Positions 1 through 13,300 of a stretch of 64,000 nt of DNA are shown here, piece by piece. The notes under the pieces are model-generated. The model saw only the letters and a program-made list of their open reading frames with translations. It did not search any database and was not told the DNA's origin. The DNA is taken from the NCBI GenBank assembly GCA_944472135.2, contig OX235268.1, positions 11,104,589 through 11,168,588 on the forward strand. The letters run 5' to 3'. Position 1 is the first letter of the stretch; the number at the start of each line of letters is the position of its first letter. Position numbers and translations under genes: made by a program. Origin of the DNA: Trichobilharzia regenti. Lineage: Eukaryota > Platyhelminthes > Trematoda > Strigeidida > Schistosomatidae.

Positions 1-3000
1 TTGGATACCTTCCTCCCATTCCGGATGATTTTTTATGTTGAGAATTTTCGGGTGAAGGTTATATTTAGTCCCCGTATTTCGGGTCTAATTCAAGTGTTCA
101 GGTGTTCTTTTCATACCATGATAATCTTTCCTCTTAGAAAACATTTCCTTTTCCCTTCAAATTCATTTGGTTTTGGGGGAAGAAAAACGTTCAGATACTA
201 TTGGCGGAACAAGTCAAGAGATAATTTGAATTATCATGTTGTGTTCGTGATAGTAATATTAATATCAGGTCCAGAGAATAATTTCTAATCTATGTCCTTG
301 GTTCTGTGTGTTGTCTTGAGATGAACGTATATGCTGAACGTTTTTGGAGAGTTGTGAGAAAACACCTATGTATAATTTGTCATATGACTTTGACAACACC
401 AGTGTAGTGTGACAATAAGAGGTTTACTAGTAAATCTAGTTTGATAGCTTCATATATCCTTAAATCACTAGTAAACACTACAACTGTTTAGTTGGGTTGC
501 AAACTTGGGAATTCTCTTGTAATGACAACAAAGTGAAGCCTTGGGAATTAAAATCTCTAGTCACTAGTGTAGAGCTGTTACGAACCAAAGTAGTACATTG
601 ATCGCAAAAAGTGTTTAGGTCTGTCAGATTACAATGAAATGTGACACAAATGTTCCTAATTAAAATGGTTTCGTAATTCGACAGGTTTTTCAGGAGATGC
701 TTAACAGCTATACACTCTGTATTGTCGCATGAGAATTTCAAACATACACTAAAAAAAGCAGACTACTGAGAAGCGATAAAATCTGCAGCAACACCTTCGA
801 TTTCTACACAGAACTGCACCGATCTTGCCTTTATGTCTGTCATATTTGTAATTCTTTGGTCAGGTGTGTACAATACGAACGACCTACCTCCTGAAATACT
901 GTTCTGCTTATTCTGATGTGTAATTGCTACTTCCTGGTTCACGAAATCTAAATAATGAGATATCCACCTTTCTAGGGCATGCCCGTTGCTTTTTTTGAAT
1001 TAGTTGGTAGGATGTAGAAAAATATTTAATAACAAGTAAAAATTTATTTAAATTTGCATTAGCAAGCATAAAGAGAATGTTTAAAAATGTTAAAAATTGT
1101 CGTTAAAATTGTCGTCAAACTTATATTCCACGTTAAGAAGGCTTTATATTACCATTAGTTGAGTAACATTCTTTGAATACTGTTCGCCACTATTGCTGAA
1201 AAGGATTGAAAAGAACACTGAAGCATTAGTATTTTGTGAGCTTACTTGACATACTTCAAAACTAAGTTAAGAGAATTCGGTGCTGCATATGCAAAAACAA
1301 TAAATTTACGACACTTTGAAATTCTGTGAGAAGAAATTGTTATTGCTTCTTCGGCTCTTGAACGAATCGCTATAAACTTCCGAAATGTGTCACTTTTCCT
1401 AACGTTTACGATTTATATTTCGAAATTTTCCGCACAGGTTTCTTCTTTGAAATAGTAGACCTAATTACTGCTGAAAATTTCTTACAATTTAGTAATTAAA
1501 ATAATACTGCCTTCGCACATATGAATAATTAGGTTTTGGTGATTACCAGGTGACGATAAAGTTATTCACATACGCTTTCATTTAAAAGCTTTGATTATGC
1601 CGTAATATATCATAGACGTTCATATCATATCAAGTTATCTGTCCTGAGACTTTAAAATGAGAAGGTTGGACAGGATTCCTTGGGTAATCAGAACTGTTAG
1701 TTACACCACCGATAAATAACATATAACTTACCGGAAAAACTTTTTCGCTTGGAGAAACATGGAACATTTCGACACTTTTAGTACATATTCAAAACAAATA
1801 AGATGGCTATGTGAAATTGAAAACACGTTGTAAGTGCTAACAGCTTAGTGTGTTGGAATAATGAATAGTTTTTCTCTCAATCAGGAAAATCCTAATTCAC
1901 TGCACTAATATATGGGAAACTCGTTACCGCAAGTAAAGATGAAGTTTATACAAACTGGACAAACATTTTCATAAAGATCACAGACAGAAATTTTATTCTG
2001 CATGATTCATTTCCTGTCGCAGATACACGGTCAAATCAGTTGAGTTGTGTTTTTTTTAATTTATCACATTCAAGAACGTCACAAGTGACTAATGTCAGAG
2101 ATGCCGTCCAGTGTTTCAGTTTGTTATCATACAAGATATTCACATTTATAACGCATTCACTTTTGACTTTCTATGAACAAATACTCTTCATTATTTATCC
2201 TGCTAATATGCTAAGCATATCGAATCTGACAAGCGTAGAATCTCTTGGAGTCAGTATCAAAGTGATTCTGTCAGCGCATCCGTACTTTTATTTTAAGGCA
2301 GAGTCACGGTGAAATTTAGGAGGTAAAAGTTCTAATGTAAGCTAATATTTTTATTGTTCTTTTCGCCTACGAAAATTGTTTTAAGCATGAAGTGAGACCT
2401 TATTTATAGTACATTTATATGCATGAGCATACTGAACCATTTATCTGTGCACCACTGATCATGATTTCTTCTTTAATTTTCTGCCTAAATCTGAAAATTG
2501 TTTGTAGGTCAAAGTACTCAATAAAAAGTCATTTGCTGAAGAACCTTAGTAATTAAAGTTGACACTGTTTTACCTATTTCATTTACAAGGTGATGCACGA
2601 TATACATATATGTGTACGTGTACATTCAACTGTGGATTTTCATTTGTTAAATTCAATAAGAATGAAAATGACTTTCATAGGGTATTTTCGGTTTTTCTAA
2701 TATATTTATGGAGATAAGGGTCATTGGGTTGATTAAAATTCTGTTTATAACTCAAACATTTGAAACTTTGTTATTGAGTATCAGTGAAAATAGAGGCTGA
2801 GCAGAATGATACAGCATATAGTGCTGCTTCTTAAGCATATATGAGAGGTATACCTGGTGGACGCTTTCCTATACTCATATGAATCAGCATGCTGTTTCTG
2901 TATATTGCTTTGTCATATGCTTTGCCAGAATTAGGGAGAACTACCATCACTACATGTAAACTGGTGCAGCGTTTATCTAAGAGTCTACTTGAAAAATCCT

Positions 3001-4400
3001 TTGATTGGTAATCTAGTGTTGTAATGCTGGGGACGAATCTAGATGAAAGAGAGACGTGCTTTAGGACAACATCCAGTAACCTCTGAAATAGACCGCTTTA
3101 CAAATTATAAGCTGGAAATTACTAAAATGCCACCAGAACAGATGATAGATTGTATAAAAAAGATATCTGAATGAAACAACACTTGCTACTATTCGCATAT
3201 TCTGTCCATATAGTACATTATCCTTCCAGCTTGAAAAAATACTGAAACTGTGGTGAAACTTAAACTCTGAATTTAGGAACCTCGCAAACGAAGTATTTAG
3301 GAAACGCTATTTTAAAAAACAATTTGTGCTTAAGTCAAGAAATGACTTTAGATGGAAAATCTAATCAATATGCAATGGTCAACTACATCAGTGAAATCCT
3401 TCAGTCTCCTCTTTTGTGAGAACAACTTACCATTCTCCCGCTTGAGCTTCTGTTTGAAAATTTTCAATGGGAAAATATTAGTCAGAATATTTCAGTAAGC
3501 GTATTATCTGTGTATTTAACTGTGTGAAATTCCCATGTATGGTTACTTTTTACTGCATACGCTGCAGATCAGTAGTCCCAGTGGACGCTTGCGGTGATTT
3601 TGTGCTTTCTGAACTGGATGGTTCCCTTGCAAAGCTCTTAATGTCTTACTAAACAACATCCTCAGCACATATCTCTATTCGAAACAAGATTTCCGAATTT
3701 TCTGTGACTTTATCATCCATCAATAAAAAGGAAGTCACTTGTCCAAAAGTCGACTATTAAGTCAACAAGAGGATCATTACCAACATTGGTGGAATGGAAG
3801 GTAAAAACTATACGAAATAGTCAAATACGTTTAGGGGTGATGATGATTTATAAATTTGTAAACAATTCTAAAGGTTCGCCGAAGATGTTGTATAGTGAAG
3901 CAGTAAATGCTTAGCAGCTGAAACACGAACGTTTTTAAAATATATTTCATCTTATGGTTGAAGTCTTAAGTCCTTGTCTAACTACGCTTCTCTCAGTACG
4001 ATTAAAATATTCCCTCTGCGCCACGAGCTGGTAAGATATCAAGTGTCTAGTTATGTAACACTTTGGCTGCTATGTGTCACATGCACTTATTTCAGAATTG
4101 AGAAACTGTATTAATATATAAATATATATATATATATATTGATGCCACTCAAGACTCGTATTTTTAAAGGAATTTCTAAAGCCAGTTTAAATCAACTTGT
4201 TATAGGTAAATGTTAGCTTTCAATTCAAAAATAGTTAAATTATAAGGCAATTAATCTACTTCAAACTGATACAAAGGGAGTGACAGATTAGTCACTCTTT
4301 TTCTGTATGCATAAGTCTATTTTGAATCGTTTGATTACGATCTCTTCAGCAAATTGTAGTAAATTTGCTGTCCTTTGCCTATTTAATATTTTGAAGGGCT
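1..4400. other. AT-rich stretch with no recognised gene
   Basis: Only short ORFs (under about 95 codons) with unremarkable composition are present, and none resembles a known protein. There is a short (TA)n run near 4117-4140. I see no RNA gene, SINE or LINE in it by eye. It could be intron or intergenic DNA. Confidence 0.5.
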
Positions 4401-4479
4401 TAGAAATCTCTCCAAAATGACTAGTATCAACAGTATGTCTGAAAGTTGCACTCTGAGAATATTTGCTTCTTTTCAGACA

Positions 4480-5160
4480 CTAGTTTCTCCGAATATGTTC
4501 AGAAAACCGGATAGAAACCCTTCTTTCTGCACTTCCAATGACCTTGCTCTCGCAAATGCATGCAAACTCATAGACGCAGTTGGAGGTGACATCTGCAGGG
4601 TATTTATTCACTTTTGAGTGGCTTATATAAGAAGTAGTGTTGTATAATGTTATGCGTTTAGCTGCAGGGAAGCTTCTTTTCATTGCGCTTTTCAATTTTT
4701 TGTCAATCGTTTTTGACACTGCTCTCCTTTGAATAGGAGACAAATAAACACTTCCTTCCTTCCTACAGTTTGGCATTTTTTTTGCTCATCTTTTTCTCTG
4801 CTATACTTTCGTATAAATTCCTTTGGATGTCTATTTTCTCTTAGGCATTTCTCAACGGAGCCTAATTCTTCATCCAACTTGTTCGGCGAGCACCGCTACC
4901 TGGCCTGACGTACAGTGTCCTTACTAAGCCCTGCTTATAGATTATGGGGCAAAACGCTTTTTAAGTGGAGTTATTTTCCAGTTCAATTTTTTTACTGCAG
5001 ATGGACTTTTCCAATCGTTTCATCGTTTCTTCTTTTTACACTTAGGTCCCGGAAATTGAAGTCGTCGTTGTGTTCTTATTCCATGGTGAATTTTGTTGTT
5101 TGGGTTGATCTGGTCTGCAATTGTGTTTTTTCTTTTCTATCGAAATTTATCCAGGGAACC
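4480..5160 (-). pseudogene. Decayed Penelope-like element, 3' part of ORF
   Basis: On the minus strand, pieces in several frames line up in order with the C-terminal half of a PLE protein. First comes a stretch like the region after the RT catalytic core (about 5130-5000; TME, FRDL, KRRNDETIG-like pieces). Next is a spacer segment (4877-4692, beginning DEELGSVEKCLRENRHPKEFI). Last is the GIY-YIG nuclease region (4776-4480; SFPAA, then CVYEFACICE, SEH). The nuclease motif is damaged (KVIGS where YIGR is expected). Stops and frameshifts break the reading frame, so this is an old 5'-truncated copy. It is diverged from the two better preserved PLEs in the window and is probably another family. 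Terminal repeats and target duplications were not found. Confidence 0.72.
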
Positions 5161-8119
5161 AAATTTATGAAGTAAAAATAAGTATTTATCATAACGAAAG
5201 ACGACTTACTATTTTCTGAAGTTAAATGTATATTTATATAATTATTAATTTATTTATGTCATGTGGAGGGTTGGCTAGCGAGCAAGACGAATATGCCAAA
5301 GCCATTTTGTACAGAAGACGTTAACTGAAAGTGTATCAAGTAGCTGTTGCTGGTGACAACAGTAGATATCGATATTGCTATATAGTAATGATCGATGGCA
5401 CCAATAGACGTCTTTATCATTACTTCTTTCTTACTGCGTTTTAAGCTGCCGAATACTCCTAATTATTTCAGCCATAAGCTATTGAACTTCCTGAATTCAG
5501 AACTTCTTTAAAATCTGAAATCCACCCACTGCAAATGTGACACTCTATTCATTCTTTAGAGGGTTAACATACACGCAGCCATTATTTTTCAAAACGTCTT
5601 TTCAAAGTCAGGTTTAAGGAAATAGATTTTTGAACAGAATTTAATAAATTCAGCGTTGTAATTAAAAATGTTTCCAAATGTAGCAGGTTACTGTTAAACA
5701 ACAATTATTCAATTATCTGTTGTGTGTTCCTCAGTCAGAAAATATCAGGCACTATTATAAATAATTTCCAGTAAAAATTATGATTTCCAGGTGATGCTGT
5801 TTGAAAGGCATCTGAAATGTGAAAATGAGAATTTTGAATCATCAAAATATTTAATATAAAATTTAAGTATTGACTTAAAATGATATGATAACTAATGATT
5901 TACTCACTGGTGCATTCGCTTTCTGTTTTTTAATAGAATGAGTGAGAATCTTGAAAACCGTTTACTCTTGGCAAAAACGTTTCAAATTTTTTGTGAAAAT
6001 TAAATGAATAGGCTCTCTAAATTATTCAGCGTATGCGATATTTTTCATATTCATAAAAACCTTCTTAAAAAGGATAGGATTTTCTGAGCCCATAGATATT
6101 TAGAAAGGTAGAATAATTCAGTCTAAATCGAATAGATTTCTTGATAATGTTCGAAAAACGTTATTATCAAACAAGGCATTGTTCACAAAACAGTCAGTAT
6201 CAACAGTCTGTAACTTTGAGGACTACTTATGAAAAGTAAAGGCTTTAGTACTCATAGCCAGTCCTGCATCACTGTTACACACTAAGAAATGATATAGGTG
6301 ATGTCGCATGCTCAGAAACACTTTCGTATGTATTTTCAATTCAAGGAAAGAGGGCGAAGGGATTGGTTGAATAAATGGATGTGAAATATATGTCATTATT
6401 ACTGGAGGTTAACGAATTGATAATTAAGACATTTCATCACAAATTTCTTGAATTTGAATTCCGCTTTTCTAAATGGAGCATAAAACTCAAAAAAAGGTGA
6501 TTCCGAACAAACTTTGACTGCCTTTTTCATGTAATATTAAGTTATTGAAATTAGTCAAGGTGGAAATTTATTTCTCAAGTATATATTAGTAAAGTATGCT
6601 TGATATCCGCTTTTGTTGAATGACATGTGGTATCCGTTTCGCATTGAAGAGATATGCTTATGAAAAAGAAATTTGCAGCCTAACGAAAAGGAAATTATTT
6701 ATATTGTAATCTCTCACTTAGTTCCAAGATATACATAGAAGTCTGGTCGAAATCTGCCATGCATGCTTTATTTGCTTGATCCTCTAATTAATTCCGTCTT
6801 TTTGTTTTACAAATATACAATATGCATTCAACTGGAATGCAGCAACATGAAATTATTATCACATCACTGTCAGAAATCAATTTGAATCGTCTTGCTTGAA
6901 TTTATCAGACGGGATAAACAAGTAAAATAATACTGTCTCGGTACTACTGAAGTTGACGAAATTCAGTCAAATTCAGATGCAAATGTTCAAATTTTCGAGC
7001 ATCAAAACAATGCTTCAAAAGTGCATTTGCTTTAGTTTACTGGAATTTTAGAAATCAGCTGCGTTTTCGCTGACTAAATCATTCCAAATTATTCAAGTCT
7101 GGTAGTTATGATCACACCTGACACTTTATCCATCCGTGGTTGTCATTATTATTTAAGTCCTTTTTTGATGCACTCAATTAATGTATTTATAAATATCATT
7201 GCCAATACTTTGTTAGCAGTGGATTTAATTCCCTCGAACATCTCGATAAATTATAAATGTATAGTCATTCCCTTCTGAAGTCCATTTATTTTTGAAAAGA
7301 AAGTGGAAAACATATCGGGACTAGATGGGATGAAGACTTTACCAACAACACATTTATTACAAAGAGTGGATTTGAACGACTTCATTTCGAGGTGTACCGT
7401 GAAACTTCCAAAAAATACCATTCTGATATAACCTAATGGCCAGTAAATTGGATGCTATATATCACGTTTTGCTGGTTAGAAATTTCATTTACATCGTCAA
7501 CTGTAGAAGAGGTCACTTTATTTTACCAGCATTATTTCCAGCATTTTGACACATCACATCAGTGATGTTTGGTGAAAATATACTTCTGGAAACAACTGCT
7601 ACATAGTAGGAATACATGGATATACTTGTTGCGCTAAATCGTGTATTTCTTTGTTCATTACTTATTTAGTGCTCCTTGTAATGCAATTGCATCAGTACGT
7701 TAAGAAACATGTGAACTTCAAAATAAGTCGGTGTTCTTCGCTTTTGTTATCTCATGATCGCAGTGTGTTATGAGTATTTATATTAGCAACCATTGCAACA
7801 TAAATTTTAATTCACATTATGATTATAATTCAAGTTCCTTTGAATTGTTTATTAACTACCTTAATTCGTATTCCCAATACTTCCATTAGCAAAAAGATAA
7901 GTTAACCGACCAAAACACTTTTACTCACTGCAGACTTCAAAGGATTGCAGATAATCACAGGTTATTGAGAAAAAAAAATTAAGAATAACATTTTCTTCGG
8001 TGTTTCACACTAAAACTGGTGGTAACTAAAATAAAGATATAATGATTTGAGACGATGAAACACTCTTACTTTTTGACAGTCTTATCATCGGCTGAACCTG
8101 TTTCAGGAGTGCGTCGAAG

Positions 8120-8172
8120 TGCTAACAAACCAAGACAACACTCATGGCTGGCGAGTAATCAACCGCTAAGCC
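8120..8172 (-). repeat. Possible decayed tRNA-like head of SINE-R
   Basis: On the minus strand this reads as a degraded version of the box A side of SINE-R: a GGCTTAGCGGTTGA-like string followed by a CTCGCCAGCCATG-like string, compared with GGCATAGCGGTTAGGAC and CTCGCCGACCATG in better copies. The body and tail are not recognisable. It may be chance similarity. Confidence 0.25.
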
Positions 8173-9950
8173 ATCAACGCAAAAACGAATTATAAAGGAC
8201 ACAAATGCAAACCGTGAGCAGTCTGAGTGTCTATACAAAATTACTGTGTAAGCGACATTCACATATTCAGATGATATTTGGAATAGGTAGTGCACAACGG
8301 CGCTAGTGGTACTTTTTCTCTAAATGCTTTGTAGCACAAGTACTTGTAACGACTTATTTTGTTCAAACCTGTCTACGTCGTCAACTAAATTAATAACACT
8401 GTGTTTTCATAGTGGATTTCATTTTTATCTAACATTATATGTGAAGTGGGAATTTTATTAAACACTAAACATTGTTCAGAAAGAGTTCAACTGTCAGGTG
8501 AGGGCTAAAACTCATCAGTTCAAAGAATACGAAATCATATAATTTTTATTCGCCATACGGTTTGGATGAAATCCCTCTAATCTACTTTTAGTAAAGGACT
8601 CTTGTGAATGCTACAGGTTGTGTTCATTAAAGAAGACAGTTACATATTGTTATGTGTAACACATTACACCAATCGAAGTGAGTAAAACATCCTTGTGGTA
8701 TAAAATGTACATAAATTACTGTAGCATATATCATAAATCTATTTAGCCTGTGCCTTTTTGAACTAGTTTCAGTTTAGAAATGTAGCGGTGATTTGAAACT
8801 TTTATAGGCTGAGAATAATACAAAAGTGTAATAAAATAAAAGTAAACTTACGTTCGTCTACATTAAATGCAGTATTTCGGCTATTTATGCTTGTTTTAAA
8901 ATGCTAAAGTGGCAATAGCATAAACGGTTTTTATACCATAAAAATAATATTTCACCATCTTACATTTGTAAACAGACTTGGTAAACTGCTGCCCTTCAAT
9001 TCTATTCTCACAATTCTGGCCGTGTAAAACATGTCACACTGTAATAACTTTTGAGTTGGAGGTTAGAAAATTTATCTTATTCTGAAATGACCGTCTATTT
9101 GACTCTGTCTCCAGTAGTTTCCTTTTATGATGTATTTCTCGCTATATTATACATGTTATACATCAAAATGTATTGTATAATTTAGTTTATTAATGATTAG
9201 GCACACTTTGAATGCTACCAGTGCTAATAAATAACTCACATGCTTCACCTGGTTTAAATAAACGATATAATACAACAGTCTCCTCAGTGCATAGAAAATC
9301 AAACTGGAGGTAATGTTAATACGCTTGGAAACAAGGGTGTTTTACGTAAGCCTTTGATCAACTGGGATCATATCAAAAGTGATTTTGTGCAGGACGTCCT
9401 CAAAAGGTTTTCTGTAAAGAAATATTTAGGTAATAGTTGTCAACAAATATCCTGAAACAGTATAAAGTCCTTTTTGCATTTATAGTTCACTTACACAAAA
9501 CGTCTACGTTGCGGTTGGAAATCATGCGGTACAATATAGTAAGAATATGAAATAACATTGTAAATAATACAAATTCCAAGCAGATATGCTTTCATCCGCA
9601 TATCTTTTCCTTAAATTTCTCTGTGTTTCTCAACAGTCACAACGTGTGGAAAGTCGTATTTAATTATTAAAAATAACACACAATTTGCATAAATGGAATG
9701 CAGAGTTTTATTGCTGCTTCAAAATGTTGGTTGTGCCATGAAGTCTGTCGCACCTTACTATGACAGAAATTTCAACACAAGTGAGGTTACTGTGTTTTGA
9801 ATCTCACTGTAGAAAAATTAACAATTCTCCATACAAGTTATTTGCACTCAGTTACACTTGTTGGCCCGTTAAGACTCAGTACTCATTTCTTAAGTGAATG
9901 TTGTTGTTTGATTAGATTTTCTAGAACTTGTGTCAGCTCACTTCTTTAAA

Positions 9951-10334
9951 ATGAATAAGAAGAGGAACATTAGTCATCGAAATGTTTTCAGTTACACACA
10001 ATATCACTCACAGGCTTTTTCTATAAGAATTAAATCAAAATTTGTTGATTACAAAGGTTTTAAACAACTAGTATTTTCAAGTGGCAATGTACAGCTTGTA
10101 AATGTATTCAGTGATAATCATATGAGCAATTTTCAAACAGCATTGTTTCCCGATGGATTACTTCATATAGTCAGAATCAATCCAAATGGCGTGATTCAAC
10201 AAAACTATTTTGTGTGTAAAGGAAGAAATGATAGAATGAGAAACTGCAAATATGCTTTATATTACGAAATGTATGTTTTGCAGCTCACTAAAGGACGTTT
10301 GACAGCAAATATTATTTGGTTTTGCAATCTGTGA
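9951..10334 (+). other. Unrecognised 128-codon ORF
   Basis: This is the longest ORF in the window that is not in a retroelement. From the first ATG it encodes 128 residues, is basic, and has no obvious signal peptide or transmembrane segment and no motif I know. It includes a hydrophobic stretch with FPDGLLHIVRINPNG and two later cysteines. In DNA this AT-rich, one or so open stretches of this size in 64 kb are expected by chance, so it may be meaningless. An exon of a gene is the alternative. No splice context was convincing. Confidence 0.15.
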
Positions 10335-13300
10335 TATGACTGACTTGTTAATATTGAGAGGAATGGAACTTCAAATTAAGCATCGTAACTTTGACTGACT
10401 TGTTCCTATCCATGAAGTATTCTCCCACAACATTCGAAACCTTCAGAAGTTCGCTTTTATAACGAATCGTATGAAAACCAGCTAAACACTTCTGAATGAA
10501 CAACTTACCTAATACAACTAATAATTTGAATAAAATTAAGAATTGGCATATTGAGTTTCATTTCGTTAGACTTTCTAGATTTTCTACTAAAAATCATATT
10601 GTTGAGAATTTTAGGGCGATTTTTAAGGTATATGCCTCTGTACTTTGTACTAACCGGCTAGTGTATACTTGTTACAGTGCACTACATAAAATAATTTTTA
10701 TCCGGTTTTTCAGTTTTTATAGAACATTTGCGAAACAAAAGATTCAATAAATCTAGATATAAAGAATGGCGTAACGCCAATCAACATTAAATAAAACTGA
10801 TTGACTACAACAATTTGCCAGACTATCAAGCAGAAAATGAATGCGATGGTTGTGGTGCCCGTACATGAAATGGAGAAAATCATGTGAAGCACAAATCATT
10901 TAACCAGTAGAGAATACTTGCATTTAACTGTTTGCGATGAGTGTGTACCACTGAAGCACATAGCCACAGCACTCACTAAAATAACATGTCATGACTGCTA
11001 CATGTACATTTACATATATAAACAATGATATCAATAACACAAAACCATCCTTACGTGATTGAAAGTCTAATATGAGTGTCAAAATATATCAAAGAATTAA
11101 AAATAAGGTATAATAAGATTAAGTGGTAGAAGCGAACCAGTCACTATGTAGTCGAATTCCCCGAATCCACGTGCCCGTCCCAAATTATAAAACTATAATT
11201 AGGCTTCTACCTGGTGGTCATTCATATATGAGTTTTATAAATATATGTAACATAATTTTACTATGAATATATCGTCTTATGTTCAAGTAAAACAACCTCC
11301 ATCGAACGGTGAATGCTGACCTTTGTAAATGATTTCGCTTCACTTTTTTCCGAATACTATTCAGCATAAGATAGTTCATTAGCCAGTCATAACAAATGGT
11401 GTTCTTGATGATTTACCAGTTCAAGAAGGTGTCATGCTCAGACTTGTTTCCATGAGAAACAGTTCGCTCAGTAACACTGTTCAGATATCACTGATTTCTG
11501 CTTTTTCTCTTTCGATGTATACGACTGGATGATGCAATCTTACTCGAACTGTGTCCTTTCTGATATAGATCCAATTCTGTATTAGATTTTATACATGTAT
11601 GCATGTATGTTGCACAAATAGTAGCCATGATAACCACGGTCAACAAAATTCAGAGCTCATATCTGGCCGGCACGTTTCGTATAAGTTGATGTTCTCTATA
11701 TCCGCAGACAAAAATTGATCGATATCATTTGAAAATTATTAAACTCACTCAACTGTTTCGCTGAAATAAATTGTGAAATCATTTCAAATTTCTTTCACTT
11801 TTGAATAACATCATAAAAGGACAGAGCCTTTAGAAGGAACACAGCCAAAAAATATTTCGCATGGTGTAAAGATGAAAATAACCAAAGGGCAGGACATTTC
11901 ACATAGTACTACTAACACTGGTTTCGTCTAGGTTGCGTGGAAATTGTACTATGTGCTCACCTAGATTAGGAATCTATATATTAATCAGATATATGATCAC
12001 TTGTTATTCTCACCTAGAAAACGTCCTGAATAAAAGAACATTTATTTTGGTAGTTGTGGTTATGTTTCAGTAACGATACTCAAAATATAAATATGTCAAT
12101 GTATATCGAAATCCCATTTAAGTGTGGGAACATTCCACAGCACACCTTCAATTATATACTGAGACTTTTACTTACTGGCAAATCGTATATAAATTTCTTA
12201 AATATACTCCACATTGTTTTGTTGTCATCTTATCCGATGTGCTATTAAGACGACTACGTTTGAACATCTGTTGGTGTGTTTAAATAAGGCTAGGTTGTGC
12301 ATTTCGAAAATGAGATTAGGCCTATGTTAGATACATTTTCTAACTTTTCGAGGCAAATGCTATTCACCGTGATGTATCAGTCTAAAACACTTACTCCCTT
12401 ACTCCGGAGGCTATTTGCATATAATTACTGTTCTGATATCATATATCCTTTCACTTATCCCTTTACATATGTATATATATGATTGCAAGAAGCATTCGGC
12501 ATTAGACAATGACCATCTTGATGTTAACCTATTTTGTCACTTCATTTTACCCATCTCAGTGAAAAATTGATTTGATCCATATGACATATCCGTGGTGAGG
12601 TCATACTGACTACCACACTTTTTGTAATTTTCATTCTTTTTCCCACGTTTGTTTTTCAAATGTTTTTATTTTGTGTATATTTTTACTGCTTTTAAATTAC
12701 TATTATTTGTTAAATATTAATTGCATTAGTAGTCTTATTCTTACTTTCAATATCCTCTGAAGAAAAGAAACGTGGTTATTGAAAACAGCGTGTTACATGA
12801 AAACGGATGCTGACAAAAGAAAGCAGTGAAAATTACTTATTGAATTTTTAATAAGATTCCACCTACATGGACTAACACCTTATTTTTTTTACATGAATCC
12901 TTTTCTCATCGAAATGTCATTTGTAAAGCTGATCAAATTATTTTAAAATGCATAATGAGTCCTCATTCCAAATCCTGTTCGATTTGTTTTAAATGTGTTC
13001 TCAACATTTAGATAGGTTATTTGATTATTGCGAGTGAGAGTGATAAAGTTAAGTAATAAAATGAACAGTTTACTGAGAGAGTTATGATTAGGATGTACAT
13101 AGAAACCAATGAAAATATGCAATTATGTAAGAGTAATGAAATTTCAAGTATGGTGTGGTTTTTAAAATGTATTAACTGCACTTCTTGCAAGCATGAAACA
13201 GGGATGTATACTCTCGCAGGTTCTTTAGTCCTGCACAATTATATCTGTTTTAATTTATTTTATGAAGTTATTGCAGTATGACAGCTTTCATGCTACCAGT

